This document shows, piece by piece, positions 36,201-44,342 of a stretch of 64,000 bases of DNA. A program made the translations under genes and the position numbers. Where the stretch lies: NCBI RefSeq assembly GCF_028657945.1, contig NZ_CP059693.1, positions 2,728,001 to 2,792,000 on the forward strand, read 5' to 3'. Under the pieces are notes generated by a model that had not been told where the DNA came from, searched no databases, and worked only from the letters and a program-made list of their open reading frames with translations. Each line of letters opens with the position of its first letter. Position 1 is the stretch's first letter. Source of the stretch: Thalassomonas haliotis (GTDB lineage Bacteria; Pseudomonadota; Gammaproteobacteria; Enterobacterales; Alteromonadaceae).

Positions 36201-36985
36201 CCGGTAAAGCTTGGTGTTGTTTTTGTAATGCCGCCGGCCTGGAACTCTAAGGTAATGGCATCTGTGCTTAAACTTGAGCAGGCTCCATCCAGGCAGGCTT
36301 TTACGGTAACCGTTTCAGCCACACAGACCGAACCGCTGCCGTCGTGGACAATTTCATAATGATGTACCGAGGGGGCGCTTTGATCGCAAAAATCCTGGGA
36401 GTCGAGATTATTCAAATCGGAAGGTGTATAAGTAAAGGTGCTGTTTTCTTTGAGAATAACATCTTTTTTAGCGGCTATGCCGCCGTCGATTTCTGAGTCT
36501 TTTTCTATGGTGAGCTCATTGCCTTTGACATAAATAAAGGCGTTGATCCTGGCATTTTCTTCTATTTTTAATTTTCCTTTAAAGACCAGCAAGACATTGG
36601 CGGGATCTCCCCCCTGGTTGATTTTTACGCCTTTTTTAAGCACGACATCGTTATCTTTAAAATAGAGCACGGCGGTGCCGTTGCCGGCGCCGGTATAGGT
36701 CACGGTTTTATTGTCGCCCAGGCCCCAGCCGTTATAGTCTGTGACCCCGTCGGAAATGGTACTGGCATTGAAATCACCGCCGTTACTGATGCTTTTTAAG
36801 GTTACCTCGGTAAAGCCGGCGGCGCTGCAGCTGGTGCCGTTACAGGTGACACCGCTTTCTGTGCTCAGGCTGCCTTTGACGGCAAAGCTTTGCGGCCCGG
36901 GAAAGACGTCGGTGCAGTCGGTGGCCTGGCTAAAAAACACAGGAAATAAACAAAGAATTAAAAAGAGAAACAGGCGAATTGACAT
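33209..36985 (-). CDS. MshQ-like surface protein with DUF6701, larger paralogue
   Basis: A 1258-residue exported protein: signal peptide to about residue 21 (FFSQA), then Cys-rich and Asn/Ser-rich beta-helical repeats. Polymer-forming-like stretches (ILVFKGKLKIEENARINAF and FIGYEQIHLKNEVQVKAV) recall DUF7305. Two copies of a roughly 100-residue Cys-containing module start at HHYEIVHDGSGS and HHYQIIHNNQGL (about residues 208 and 585). The C-terminal half is DUF6701, closing with ASFGQYRGNDRILYWREIN. MshQ is a component of MSHA pilus loci in Vibrio and Shewanella, but no pilin or assembly gene is present here. It is probably cotranscribed with the paralogue upstream, across a 223-base gap with a small hairpin. 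Confidence 0.85.
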   Translation of the reverse strand: MSIRLFLFLILCLFPVFFSQATDCTDVFPGPQSFAVKGSLSTESGVTCNGTSCSAAGFTEVTLKSISNGGDFNASTISDGVTDYNGWGLGDNKTVTYTGAGNGTAVLYFKDNDVVLKKGVKINQGGDPANVLLVFKGKLKIEENARINAFIYVKGNELTIEKDSEIDGGIAAKKDVILKENSTFTYTPSDLNNLDSQDFCDQSAPSVHHYEIVHDGSGSVCVAETVTVKACLDGACSSLSTDAITLEFQAGGITKTTPSFTGSTSFTFDHTTAETLSLSVANPTVTATNAPECDSGGGTSCDISFSSTGCSNVCSAYFPNTVQGHDANSSLKFKNNGQVVGDAANLFAFPSLTDETDPSHNTCASADCAITSTTAAALTLPVFETTSTTTDIALSAGTSTIGPGGDYNLTEIDQLSLTGNANVTFLSSPTDYKITTGYFHNNSIITLNAGTYWFDFLEIFNSSQVIINGPVVIYVNQHFDIENNSLVNVGGVARNLAFIGYEQIHLKNEVQVKAVLYGAGQDIHIHNNARHTGVISAKGKLEIKNSASANYEGIAGLTLNGLCEAVTDIHHYQIIHNNQGLTCADEEITINACEVADCSVLSTQNVTMDVYAGSTKIADALSFQGTSTFDFTYSTAETISLSLDNISPGATDDPECSYANCEITFSDADFSFSTITNQVAGVEFTDIVLTATKSKRAGAGFSCISDDTFVSKTVTIDLAQENIAPTGTGGLLFTVDSDASSLAKYPSFTSVELVFDAEAKAIIPKPNYKDAGQIRLQASYNNGGTDITGSSNSFWVRPDALKLSVQADGTKLDAATVDANPSHKAGADFDFNVTAINADGDTTLNYAPGQIQLKLERTGPTSGSNEGNFTYAASNSLPSSLTPAFVDVTLTSFTAGNSSYSGAKYSDVGLLNLDIQDSAYGDGSLTIAAGAIDIGRFVPDHFTLFSSQVSGWCGAGDPENFVYMDQEELKISYQLQALNQGGEVTKNYFDHVDSAQDYAKAGITLVAENNNDGNELASRLSGFSSNWLEGVYALDNSKGNFSRGAAAPDGPFEDLVVGIGLDDGETPTQVSLLTGLDMRPDTDNACTTETDPATDCSAKQLSGSANIRFGRWYVENNFGPETEDLPIVMSVQYWDGSGFITNLDDSCTPYNGETVNNYAFDTTGLNPALAANPDINATTGTGTFLNGSNSLSPLILAAPGAENVGNTYYIYGGTNDVTPSWLKYDWDSDTNHDNNPKGLASFGQYRGNDRILYWREIN

Positions 36986-37100
36986 TCTTTCCTTCCTTGC
37001 AGCTTAACGGCTAATGCTAATATCGGTATTGTTAAATGCGTTTAGGTTTTTGCTTATCTGCTTACTTGAGTATGGTGGCAAATGAGGGGAAGACCAATAA

Positions 37101-37129
37101 ATCTTGATATTTCCATCGTTTATCAAGAT
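37101..37129. repeat. Hairpin between the two MshQ-like genes
   Basis: ATCTTGATA (37101-37109) and TATCAAGAT (37121-37129) form a 9-bp stem with an 11-base loop. No T run follows on the transcribed (minus) strand, so a terminator is unlikely; it may be an attenuator, an operator or nothing. Confidence 0.35.
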
Positions 37130-37208
37130 ATTTGCTTAGGAAAAGCTAAATTAACCACAGGAGGAAGTTACCGGGAAAATACCGGTAACTTGAATCGTTA
37201 GGCTCCTG

Positions 37209-40181
37209 CTAGTCCACTTCGCGCCAGTAGATAATCCGGTTATTGCCGTGATACTGGCCGAAACTGGCCAGGCCTTTGGGGTTATCGTCATAGGGGCCGT
37301 CTAAATTACCGTCTTCGTTGTCCCAGTCATATTTTAACCAGGCCGGGGTGATATTATTGCTGCCGCCGTAGATATAGTAGGTGTGGCCGACATTACCGGC
37401 GCCGGGGGCGTTTAACATCAGCGGCAAAAGACTGTTGCTGCCGTTAACAAAAGTACCTATGCCTGTGGTGACGCTTATGGTGGGAGCATCGCTCAGGGCG
37501 GGGTTAAGATTGCTGTTGTCAAAGGCATAGTTATTGATGGTTTCGCCGTTGTAACTGGTACAGCTGTCGTCAAGGTTGGTGATAAAGCGGCTGCCGCTCC
37601 AGTATTGCAGCGACATTATCATGGGCAAGCTGACGGTTTCCGGGCCAAAGTTGTTTTCGATATACCAGCGGCCATAAAGTATTTTCGCACTGCCCGAAAG
37701 TTGAATGGCATTGCAGTCGCTCAGGGCATCTTCATCTTGGGTGCAGAGGCCGGCTGCGGTTGCCAGCATATCAAAAGGTTCGTCCAGCACAGGGCCGTCG
37801 TCATCTTGCAGGGTTAAGCCAAACTGCAGCCGTTCAAAAGGCCCGTCGACAAGAGTGCCTTTTCTTGGAAAGGCTGCCCTGGTGTTGGCGGGTTGATAGC
37901 TGCCCTCAGCCCAGGTGCCGATAAAAGCGCTGATCCTGTCGGGGTAGGTTGCACCGTCACCGTTGTTATTATTTTCTGCCACTAAAGCGACACTGGCTTT
38001 GGCATAGTCCTGCTCGGGGGCAACATGGTCGAAGTAGTTTTTGGTGACCCCTTCCGCTTTATTCCGCGCTTCGAGCACATAGTTTACCTGCAGCTGCTCC
38101 TGGCCCATATAGGTAAAGTTGTTGACGCCATTGCCGCACCAGCCGACAACTTCAGCGGGGTTTTCAACCAGGGTGAAATGATCCGGGATAAAGCGGCCAA
38201 TATCGATGGCGCTGCCGGACACAGTCATAGCGCTGTTGGCATAGTTGCTGTCTCGTACATCCAGGTTAATAAGGCCTACTTCGCTATAACTGGCGTTTTT
38301 ATAGGTGGAACTGCCGTTGTCAAAGGAGGTTAAACTTATATCCTTAAAGTCGGCGGTGAGGGCAGATGTCAGCTGTTTGTCCTCGCCATAGGTTAATGTA
38401 CCTTCGTGGCCGCCGCTGGTGGGGCCGGTTCTGGTGAGTTTTAGCTGTATTTGTCCGGGAGTATAGTTAAAGGTAGCATCGCCTGAGGCATTGAGGGCAG
38501 TGACTTTTAGCTCAAAGTCTTCACCGGCTTTATGGCTAGGGCTGCCGGAGACTGTAGTGGCATTTAAATCTGTGCTGTTAACCCGGGCGCTAAGAGCCAG
38601 TGCCTCCGGGCGGACCCAGAAACGGTTGCTGATGCCTGTGATGTCGCCGCCGGATGCGGTGTCAAAGCCGGCGCGTAACTGTATTTCTCCCGCATCCAGG
38701 TAAGTGGGGTTGCTGATAGTGGCGTAGCTGTTGACAAATCCCAGCGATACCGCCCTGGTGCCGGGATATTTGGGCAAGGTCGTGTTGTCATCAATGATCA
38801 AAAAATTCCGCCCGGTAGCGCCCGAGGGAGTGACATTTTCCTGCGACAGCGCTATGTCAACTCTGGTGTCGGCAAAACTGATATTGGGGTCGCAGCTAAC
38901 GCCGCCGCTGCCGTCGTCCCCGGCCTGCACCGCTTGTATGCTGATATCCGGGAAGGACTGACCCGCTATCTGGTTGTCGATGGCGGAAAAAATAAAACCG
39001 GCATCATCGAAAGTTATTTTACAGTCGGCGGTTGAGCACAGCAGATCATTAGCGCCATTGGGGATGGTATTGTCCAGCGATAAGGTCAGGGTACCCGGTG
39101 TTTTATGTTGCAGGTTAAAGGTGGTACTGCCTAAAAAGCTGATGGAGTCGCCGAGTTTGCTATCATCCACGAGAAAGTCCAGGGTGATGTTTTGTGTGCT
39201 TAAGGTGCTGCAATCGTCGACCTCACAGGCCCTGATGGTAATTTCTTCCGCTTTACAGGTTAATGCCCGATCGTTATGGATTATTTCATAGTGATGTACC
39301 GCCGTGGCGGCCGGGGTTATGGTGGCGGTGCCAATGTGATTGATGATGTTGGCATTGCCGGAGTTCTCGATAAATAAGGAGAAATTCCGGGTGATATTAT
39401 CTCCTAAGCTTTGGGTGGCTATGGTGACTGCGGTTTCGCTCGTTCCCGCTAAAATTGTCGCGCTGGTATTGGTGTCGGTATAATAGCTGCGCTCTTCATC
39501 CGTATTGTCGAAGGTATAATAGTCAAAGCTGACATCACTGGCGCTGCTTGCTGACATGCTAATGGTGAAGGTGGCGCTTTCTCCCTGCATCACAGTGACA
39601 TTATTGATGCTGATGTCGGGGTCGCTACTGTCACTGCCTTCGTTGACATCACCTCGGGTATCTCCTCCCGAGTTACCGTTACCGGCAATTGCCCAGTCGC
39701 CGGTAGCGTCAGGTTTCCTGATATAATCATGGCTGTTGGTGTCGTCGATAGACCAATCAAAATCCGGAGTACAATCGCCATCCTGCAATGAGGTACTGCC
39801 TACACTTAAATAATCTATGGTGTTGTCGCTAGCGTCTTGCAGCAGAATATCAAAAGGTTTGTTATTGGGAATGACACTGGTATCCAGTATCAGGTACACA
39901 TTGTTATTTAGTGTGGCGGTACTCAGGGATAAATCCTGGTAACAGGTGAATTCACTTTTGTTTTTATTTTTTTGCACACAGATATCAAGCTTCCAGTTAC
40001 GGTAGGTACTGCGGGTGATCGCGGCATTCAGTAATTTCACCTCAACAAAGCCCACCATACCGGCTTCATTGATGCTTGCCTGGCCTTTATAGCTGGAGCA
40101 GTCGGCAGAGGCAAACTGGCTGTAGCCGGCAGACAGTAAACATAATAATGCATTACCTGTGCGGGTAAATATTTTGTTCAT
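37209..40181 (-). CDS. MshQ-like surface protein with DUF6701, smaller paralogue
   Basis: A 990-residue exported protein: signal peptide to about residue 26 (QFASA), then a jelly-roll-like N-terminal domain (about 30-150) with VDAxx strand patterns. A Calx-beta-like repeat follows (about 185-290, SINNVTVMQGESATFTISM). One copy of the HHYEIIHNDRALTCKAEEI module comes next (about 293-400), and a DUF6701 C-terminal half ends NNRIIYWREVD. The last 400 residues are close to those of the downstream paralogue, so the pair came from a duplication with divergent N-terminal halves. A surface or pilus-tip role is inferred from the MshQ family. Confidence 0.85.
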   Translation of the reverse strand: MNKIFTRTGNALLCLLSAGYSQFASADCSSYKGQASINEAGMVGFVEVKLLNAAITRSTYRNWKLDICVQKNKNKSEFTCYQDLSLSTATLNNNVYLILDTSVIPNNKPFDILLQDASDNTIDYLSVGSTSLQDGDCTPDFDWSIDDTNSHDYIRKPDATGDWAIAGNGNSGGDTRGDVNEGSDSSDPDISINNVTVMQGESATFTISMSASSASDVSFDYYTFDNTDEERSYYTDTNTSATILAGTSETAVTIATQSLGDNITRNFSLFIENSGNANIINHIGTATITPAATAVHHYEIIHNDRALTCKAEEITIRACEVDDCSTLSTQNITLDFLVDDSKLGDSISFLGSTTFNLQHKTPGTLTLSLDNTIPNGANDLLCSTADCKITFDDAGFIFSAIDNQIAGQSFPDISIQAVQAGDDGSGGVSCDPNISFADTRVDIALSQENVTPSGATGRNFLIIDDNTTLPKYPGTRAVSLGFVNSYATISNPTYLDAGEIQLRAGFDTASGGDITGISNRFWVRPEALALSARVNSTDLNATTVSGSPSHKAGEDFELKVTALNASGDATFNYTPGQIQLKLTRTGPTSGGHEGTLTYGEDKQLTSALTADFKDISLTSFDNGSSTYKNASYSEVGLINLDVRDSNYANSAMTVSGSAIDIGRFIPDHFTLVENPAEVVGWCGNGVNNFTYMGQEQLQVNYVLEARNKAEGVTKNYFDHVAPEQDYAKASVALVAENNNNGDGATYPDRISAFIGTWAEGSYQPANTRAAFPRKGTLVDGPFERLQFGLTLQDDDGPVLDEPFDMLATAAGLCTQDEDALSDCNAIQLSGSAKILYGRWYIENNFGPETVSLPMIMSLQYWSGSRFITNLDDSCTSYNGETINNYAFDNSNLNPALSDAPTISVTTGIGTFVNGSNSLLPLMLNAPGAGNVGHTYYIYGGSNNITPAWLKYDWDNEDGNLDGPYDDNPKGLASFGQYHGNNRIIYWREVD

Positions 40182-40995
40182 AGGGCGATGGTTATCTTAT
40201 TATTAGTGATACCGCTTATCCGGTGCTGCTCATTTTGTTATAAGGGGACCGGTGTATTTTGCCATTATGTCCTAAATCTTTATTAAAAACAAAAGATTGC
40301 CATCCTATCCAAAAGATTGGCTTTAAGACTCAATGAGATAAACTCCTGACTCCTGGGTTTTATTGCCCGCATGGCGGCCACTTGACTGCGCCCGGCTATT
40401 CTTACCCTCCCGAGATTTTTATGTTCAATAGCGGTACTGAGTATCCTTAAATCTTTTCAAAATATAAACAGCAGTAAATTCAGATGTTTGATTTGGTGTG
40501 CAAAATTTACTGTGATTTCAATGGCCGTCAGGTGGGATCTTTACCCTCTAAGTAGCACTTGTAAGAAGGGGGATGCTGGCGTGTTCATGCAAAGGCAATT
40601 TACACAAGTTTTGCTTGAATAAACGACCAGGATTTTGTGTAAACAAGCTCTGAGATTAAAGACATAGATAAGTATTAAATGAAAAGCTTGGCACTTTTTA
40701 CTTTATACCGGGTTTTCTCTGATGTGCAAAAACGGCAGTTCTGGAAAATAGCGAATAACATATTCAATATTATACGAAGGGTTACGTACATTCTGCTGAT
40801 ACTTGTCTACACTATCTAAGCTCATACCAGCCAACACTAAGGAGGATAGCCGTTGGGTCATTTCTGGTCTGCTGCCACCTTTATGAACCAGCGAAAATGA
40901 ACAATATTTTTCTGGCGTATATGTTGTCCGCTGCAACAAGAGTATTCAACAAAACTGTACATGTCGGCAAACTGATAATGTAAGGAGGTTTTGCC
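40182..40995. other. Long intergenic region with an orphan coding remnant
   Basis: These 814 bases separate divergent genes. A frame on the minus strand (40703-40939) encodes about 78 residues with a protein-like end, IEYVIRYFPELPFLHIRENP, but only a TTG start and no clear ribosome binding site. I do not recognise it and suspect a remnant. The strong AAGGAGG at 40983-40989 belongs to the composite gene at 40996. The rest is AT-rich without a recognised gene. Confidence 0.4.
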
Positions 40996-43900
40996 ATGAC
41001 TAGACTCATTAGAGCCATTTTCGCATCAATAATGCTAACGACAACATCGTTAGCAACCGCGGTACCGATAACATTCGATACCCTTTCTGATCTTGAAACT
41101 GTGACGACCCAGTTTGCCGGATTGACTTTTTCCGGAGCAAAGGTTTTGACCGCAGGCATCTCATTGAACGAGTTTGAGTTTCCGCCGGTCTCCGGAGACA
41201 ATGTTGTCTTCGACGAATTTGGCTCGATTGAGGTCTTGTTCGATACGCCGGTAGCCAGTGTCTCGGGTTTGTTTACTTATAGCGCAGCCCTGAGTGCGGC
41301 AGCGTTTGACTTGAGTAATTCGTTGCTCGATAGCGTTAGCTCCAGTTTTTTCAATAATCTTGCGCTCAGCGGTGAGGCAGGCTCTTCGCCTAATGAACTG
41401 TTGTCGCTAAACTCAGCCTTGGGCATTTCCCGGGTGGTTTTTGAAGGCGACCCCTTAGGCGGCTCTTTCACCCTGGACCAGTTTGACTTTAGCCCCCTGG
41501 ATACGTCTGTGCCTGAGCCGTCGATATTGCTCCTGATGCTGTTTGCCTTGTTCGTCTTATTTGTGATGCGTGCTAAGCCGGTCAAGTATCACAAAGTAAA
41601 GCTAATGCTGGCATTTGGCGTTGCTGTGGTAACCGCATCTCCGTCTTACGCCGTGCAGCGGGTCGAGTCCGTTGTTGCCACCCCGGCGCTGGTATTTGTT
41701 GATACCCCAACCTCGGTCAGGTTTTCCGCCAGGGTAGCGCCGGACGATAACCTGATCCCGGCAAGCGTGCGTTTGTTGCAGGAGCAGGAAGACGGCAGGC
41801 TTGCGGTTGCAGCAACAATGTTTGATGACGGCAGCAATGGTGACAGCATCGCGGGGGATCTGGTTTTTACCACTGAACTTGCCGTGCTGGTGGCAAGTCC
41901 GAGTGTCCTGAAATACCGTGTTGCTGTGGCCTACCGGGGCACAATGCGGCGGACCCAGTCCGAGACGGTTTTGGTGCGCACCGATCTCGAACCTTTCTTC
42001 AGCCCGACCCCTGATGACAAGCTGGTTAGCAGTGAAGGGGTTGAGTTTGCCGTTGATGAAGTACTGGTATCCCTTATCGACGGCGAGGACATCACAACGG
42101 CACAAAGCCTGGCCGCAAGCCAGGCGGGCGCAGTGGTAGGTTTTGCACCGACGGCTAATCTGTATCAGCTCAGGGTGCCAAGCGCGAGCATAGCAGCACT
42201 TGATCTGATTATTGATGCTTTGCTTATAGATCCCAGGGTGGTGATGGCGATACGTAACTACACCACAGACTCGGTACTTGAGCCTGATGCTGCAAATAAC
42301 GATGCACAAGCCTTACCGGCAATAAATAACAGTGCTTATGAGCAAATTAAGGCCTTTGATGCCTGGGATCTTTTATTTGATATCGGCCATAGCTTTTCGC
42401 CTGTGGTCGTCGGGGTGCTCGATCGGGGATTTCAGCGACATGACGAATTCAGCGGTGTCGCCTTTACCCCGGGTTCAACCCGCAGCGATGTCGGCTGGGC
42501 AGCCCGGGCCGGCTGTAGCACCGGCAGTAAAGATCACGGCACGGCTGTTGCCGGGTTGATAGGTGCCGGTAATAAAGGGGGCAGCGGAGGTGATTTTCAA
42601 ACCAACGGTGTGCTCGGGGGGGTAACCGATGCTTCGGCTGACGGCTCAAGTGTGCCCTATAAACTTGATACCCGGCGACTGGGCTCTACTTTCATAGAAA
42701 ACCAGACCCTGATCTCACGTATGGTAAACGCCGGTGCTAAAGTCATTAATATGAGCTTTGGCGGTTCGCGTAAAAGCGCATTGCCGGTGGATACAGTGAT
42801 CGTTTTTTTTAATCCGGGAGCCCCTGCGGGCACGGCGGCAGCCCTGGCGACCTTAGTGGGCGGGACTGTGCTTCGTGAAGGCAGTACGCGGGTCAAGTTA
42901 AAGGTGAATGCAGCTACTGAGGCACAAACACAAGTACATATAGCTACGCTACAAGCCCAGGCAACGGTTGCCAGCGCAAAATCGGAGCGGCAATGTTTTG
43001 GCGTGCAGAATGTAGACTTTAACGCAATAACCAACTTCTATCGGGCTCGCTTTAATGCACATCCGGATGTGATGTTTGTTGTGGCTGCCGGAAATAGCTC
43101 ACTGGCAGTATCCGATGCTTTTCCTGCAAACATTAATGCCGACAATGTTTTGACCGTGGGGGCCTCGAATGAACTGGCCGACCCCGACACCGCAGGTGCG
43201 GCAAAATTTACCAATACCGGGGCTGGTGTTGATATTGCCGCGCCCGGGGTATCTGTGTATGCACCGACGGATTTTACTGCGCCGCTTGATGCTGCAGATT
43301 ACCGGCGGGTGGACGGCACTTCATTTTCCGCCCCTATCACGGCGGGAGCATTAGGACTTATGTTAGCAACCGATGGTGCGCTGGAAGTAGAGCAGTTGAG
43401 AAAAATATTGCTGGCAACCGCAACTAAGAATGCAGCGGTAAATACCATCAGCGGCAAGATAGTGGACTTAGGGGCCGCTATTGAATTTTTGCTGGTGCCT
43501 GTCGATGTCTTTATGGTGGTGGATACGTCCGGCAGTTTCAGTGATGATCTGGCTTCTTTTCGTGCCGAGGCGATTTCTTTAGTGGATGAGTTGGATAACA
43601 GCGGGTTGAATATCCATATAGGCTTGGCTCAATTTGAAGATTATCCGATTGCGTCATGGGGAGGCAGCGCAGACAGGGCTTATAATCGGGTATTGGATAT
43701 ACAAAGTATTGAAGATGGCGGCGGAGGTAAGCCGATAATTAACAGTATCAATGGTTTGACGGTCCGCAGCGGCAGTGATATTCGTGAGAGCCAACTGGTG
43801 GCCTTGTTCCAGGGAGCTACGGGCTCAGGACAGACTGTGGCTGGGCATCCAGGCGCGAATATTCCAGCCGGCAAAGGAGCAACCTTTCGTAATCCGACGG

Positions 43901-44271
43901 TAACAGCCCTGAAACCTATCCGGATCATGATCCTTTGGACGGATGCTGATTTTCATGTCAAGAATGATTCAAACTCACTTGTTGAGCCTGTTATAGGCTA
44001 TCCTGGTCCTACTTTTGAGCAGACCATTGATGCCTTGAATAATAAAGGCATTAAAGTGATCGGTATCGGGGCGGGCAATAATGCGATTACCGATCTACGC
44101 AAGGTTGTAGAGGGCACAGATACCCTGGCGCCTGCAGAAGGGGTTAACTGCGACAGTGATGCTGCCATTGAAATACCGGCGGGACAGCCTATTGTCTGTC
44201 CGATTTCAACCAGCGGTAGCGGCATAGGGGAAGCGATATTTAACACAGTGATCGCCGTGGTGAAATCCTAG
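40996..44271 (+). CDS. Composite PEP-CTERM / subtilase (S8) / vWA protein
   Basis: One uninterrupted 1091-residue frame contains what looks like two secreted proteins. Residues 1-195 have a signal peptide (ending near TAV), a beta-rich domain and a PEP-CTERM-like signal: VPEPS (172-176), a hydrophobic helix and the basic run MRAKPVKYHK (191-200). Normally such a protein would end there. A second signal-like segment (VKLMLAFGVAVVTASPSYA) follows, then a subtilase domain with Asp476 (VLDRGF), His514 (DHGTAVAG) and Ser776 (GTSFSAP). A large insert lies between His and Ser. A vWA domain carries the MIDAS residues Asp843-x-Ser845-x-Ser847. Strong AAGGAGG precedes the ATG. An internal ATG at 41566 could start the second part alone. 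No exosortase gene is visible. Confidence 0.82.
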   Translation: MTRLIRAIFASIMLTTTSLATAVPITFDTLSDLETVTTQFAGLTFSGAKVLTAGISLNEFEFPPVSGDNVVFDEFGSIEVLFDTPVASVSGLFTYSAALSAAAFDLSNSLLDSVSSSFFNNLALSGEAGSSPNELLSLNSALGISRVVFEGDPLGGSFTLDQFDFSPLDTSVPEPSILLLMLFALFVLFVMRAKPVKYHKVKLMLAFGVAVVTASPSYAVQRVESVVATPALVFVDTPTSVRFSARVAPDDNLIPASVRLLQEQEDGRLAVAATMFDDGSNGDSIAGDLVFTTELAVLVASPSVLKYRVAVAYRGTMRRTQSETVLVRTDLEPFFSPTPDDKLVSSEGVEFAVDEVLVSLIDGEDITTAQSLAASQAGAVVGFAPTANLYQLRVPSASIAALDLIIDALLIDPRVVMAIRNYTTDSVLEPDAANNDAQALPAINNSAYEQIKAFDAWDLLFDIGHSFSPVVVGVLDRGFQRHDEFSGVAFTPGSTRSDVGWAARAGCSTGSKDHGTAVAGLIGAGNKGGSGGDFQTNGVLGGVTDASADGSSVPYKLDTRRLGSTFIENQTLISRMVNAGAKVINMSFGGSRKSALPVDTVIVFFNPGAPAGTAAALATLVGGTVLREGSTRVKLKVNAATEAQTQVHIATLQAQATVASAKSERQCFGVQNVDFNAITNFYRARFNAHPDVMFVVAAGNSSLAVSDAFPANINADNVLTVGASNELADPDTAGAAKFTNTGAGVDIAAPGVSVYAPTDFTAPLDAADYRRVDGTSFSAPITAGALGLMLATDGALEVEQLRKILLATATKNAAVNTISGKIVDLGAAIEFLLVPVDVFMVVDTSGSFSDDLASFRAEAISLVDELDNSGLNIHIGLAQFEDYPIASWGGSADRAYNRVLDIQSIEDGGGGKPIINSINGLTVRSGSDIRESQLVALFQGATGSGQTVAGHPGANIPAGKGATFRNPTVTALKPIRIMILWTDADFHVKNDSNSLVEPVIGYPGPTFEQTIDALNNKGIKVIGIGAGNNAITDLRKVVEGTDTLAPAEGVNCDSDAAIEIPAGQPIVCPISTSGSGIGEAIFNTVIAVVKS

Positions 44272-44280
44272 CTTGAAGAC

Positions 44281-44313
44281 AGGGGCAGGTAGTGGAACCG
44301 CCCCTTTATTTTT
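44281..44313 (+). terminator. Rho-independent terminator after the subtilase-vWA gene
   Basis: AGGGGC (44281-44286) pairs with GCCCCT (44300-44305), extended by GGT/ACC past a bulged A, and is followed by TTATTTTT. It lies 10 bases after the stop and separates the gene from convergent dinG. Confidence 0.85.
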
Positions 44314-44342
44314 AACAAAAGCTATTTAACATTCGACAATTG

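Noticed and set aside
37101-37129. Riboswitch or terminator at the hairpin between the MshQ-like genes
   Set aside because: It has a 9-bp stem only, without conserved loops of a c-di-GMP or other riboswitch and without a T run on the transcribed strand.
41602-42309. Long 235-residue frame on the minus strand inside the composite subtilase gene
   Set aside because: It is an antisense shadow of a clear protein frame with Asp/His/Ser motifs; it has Cys/His-rich, low-complexity composition and no ribosome binding site.
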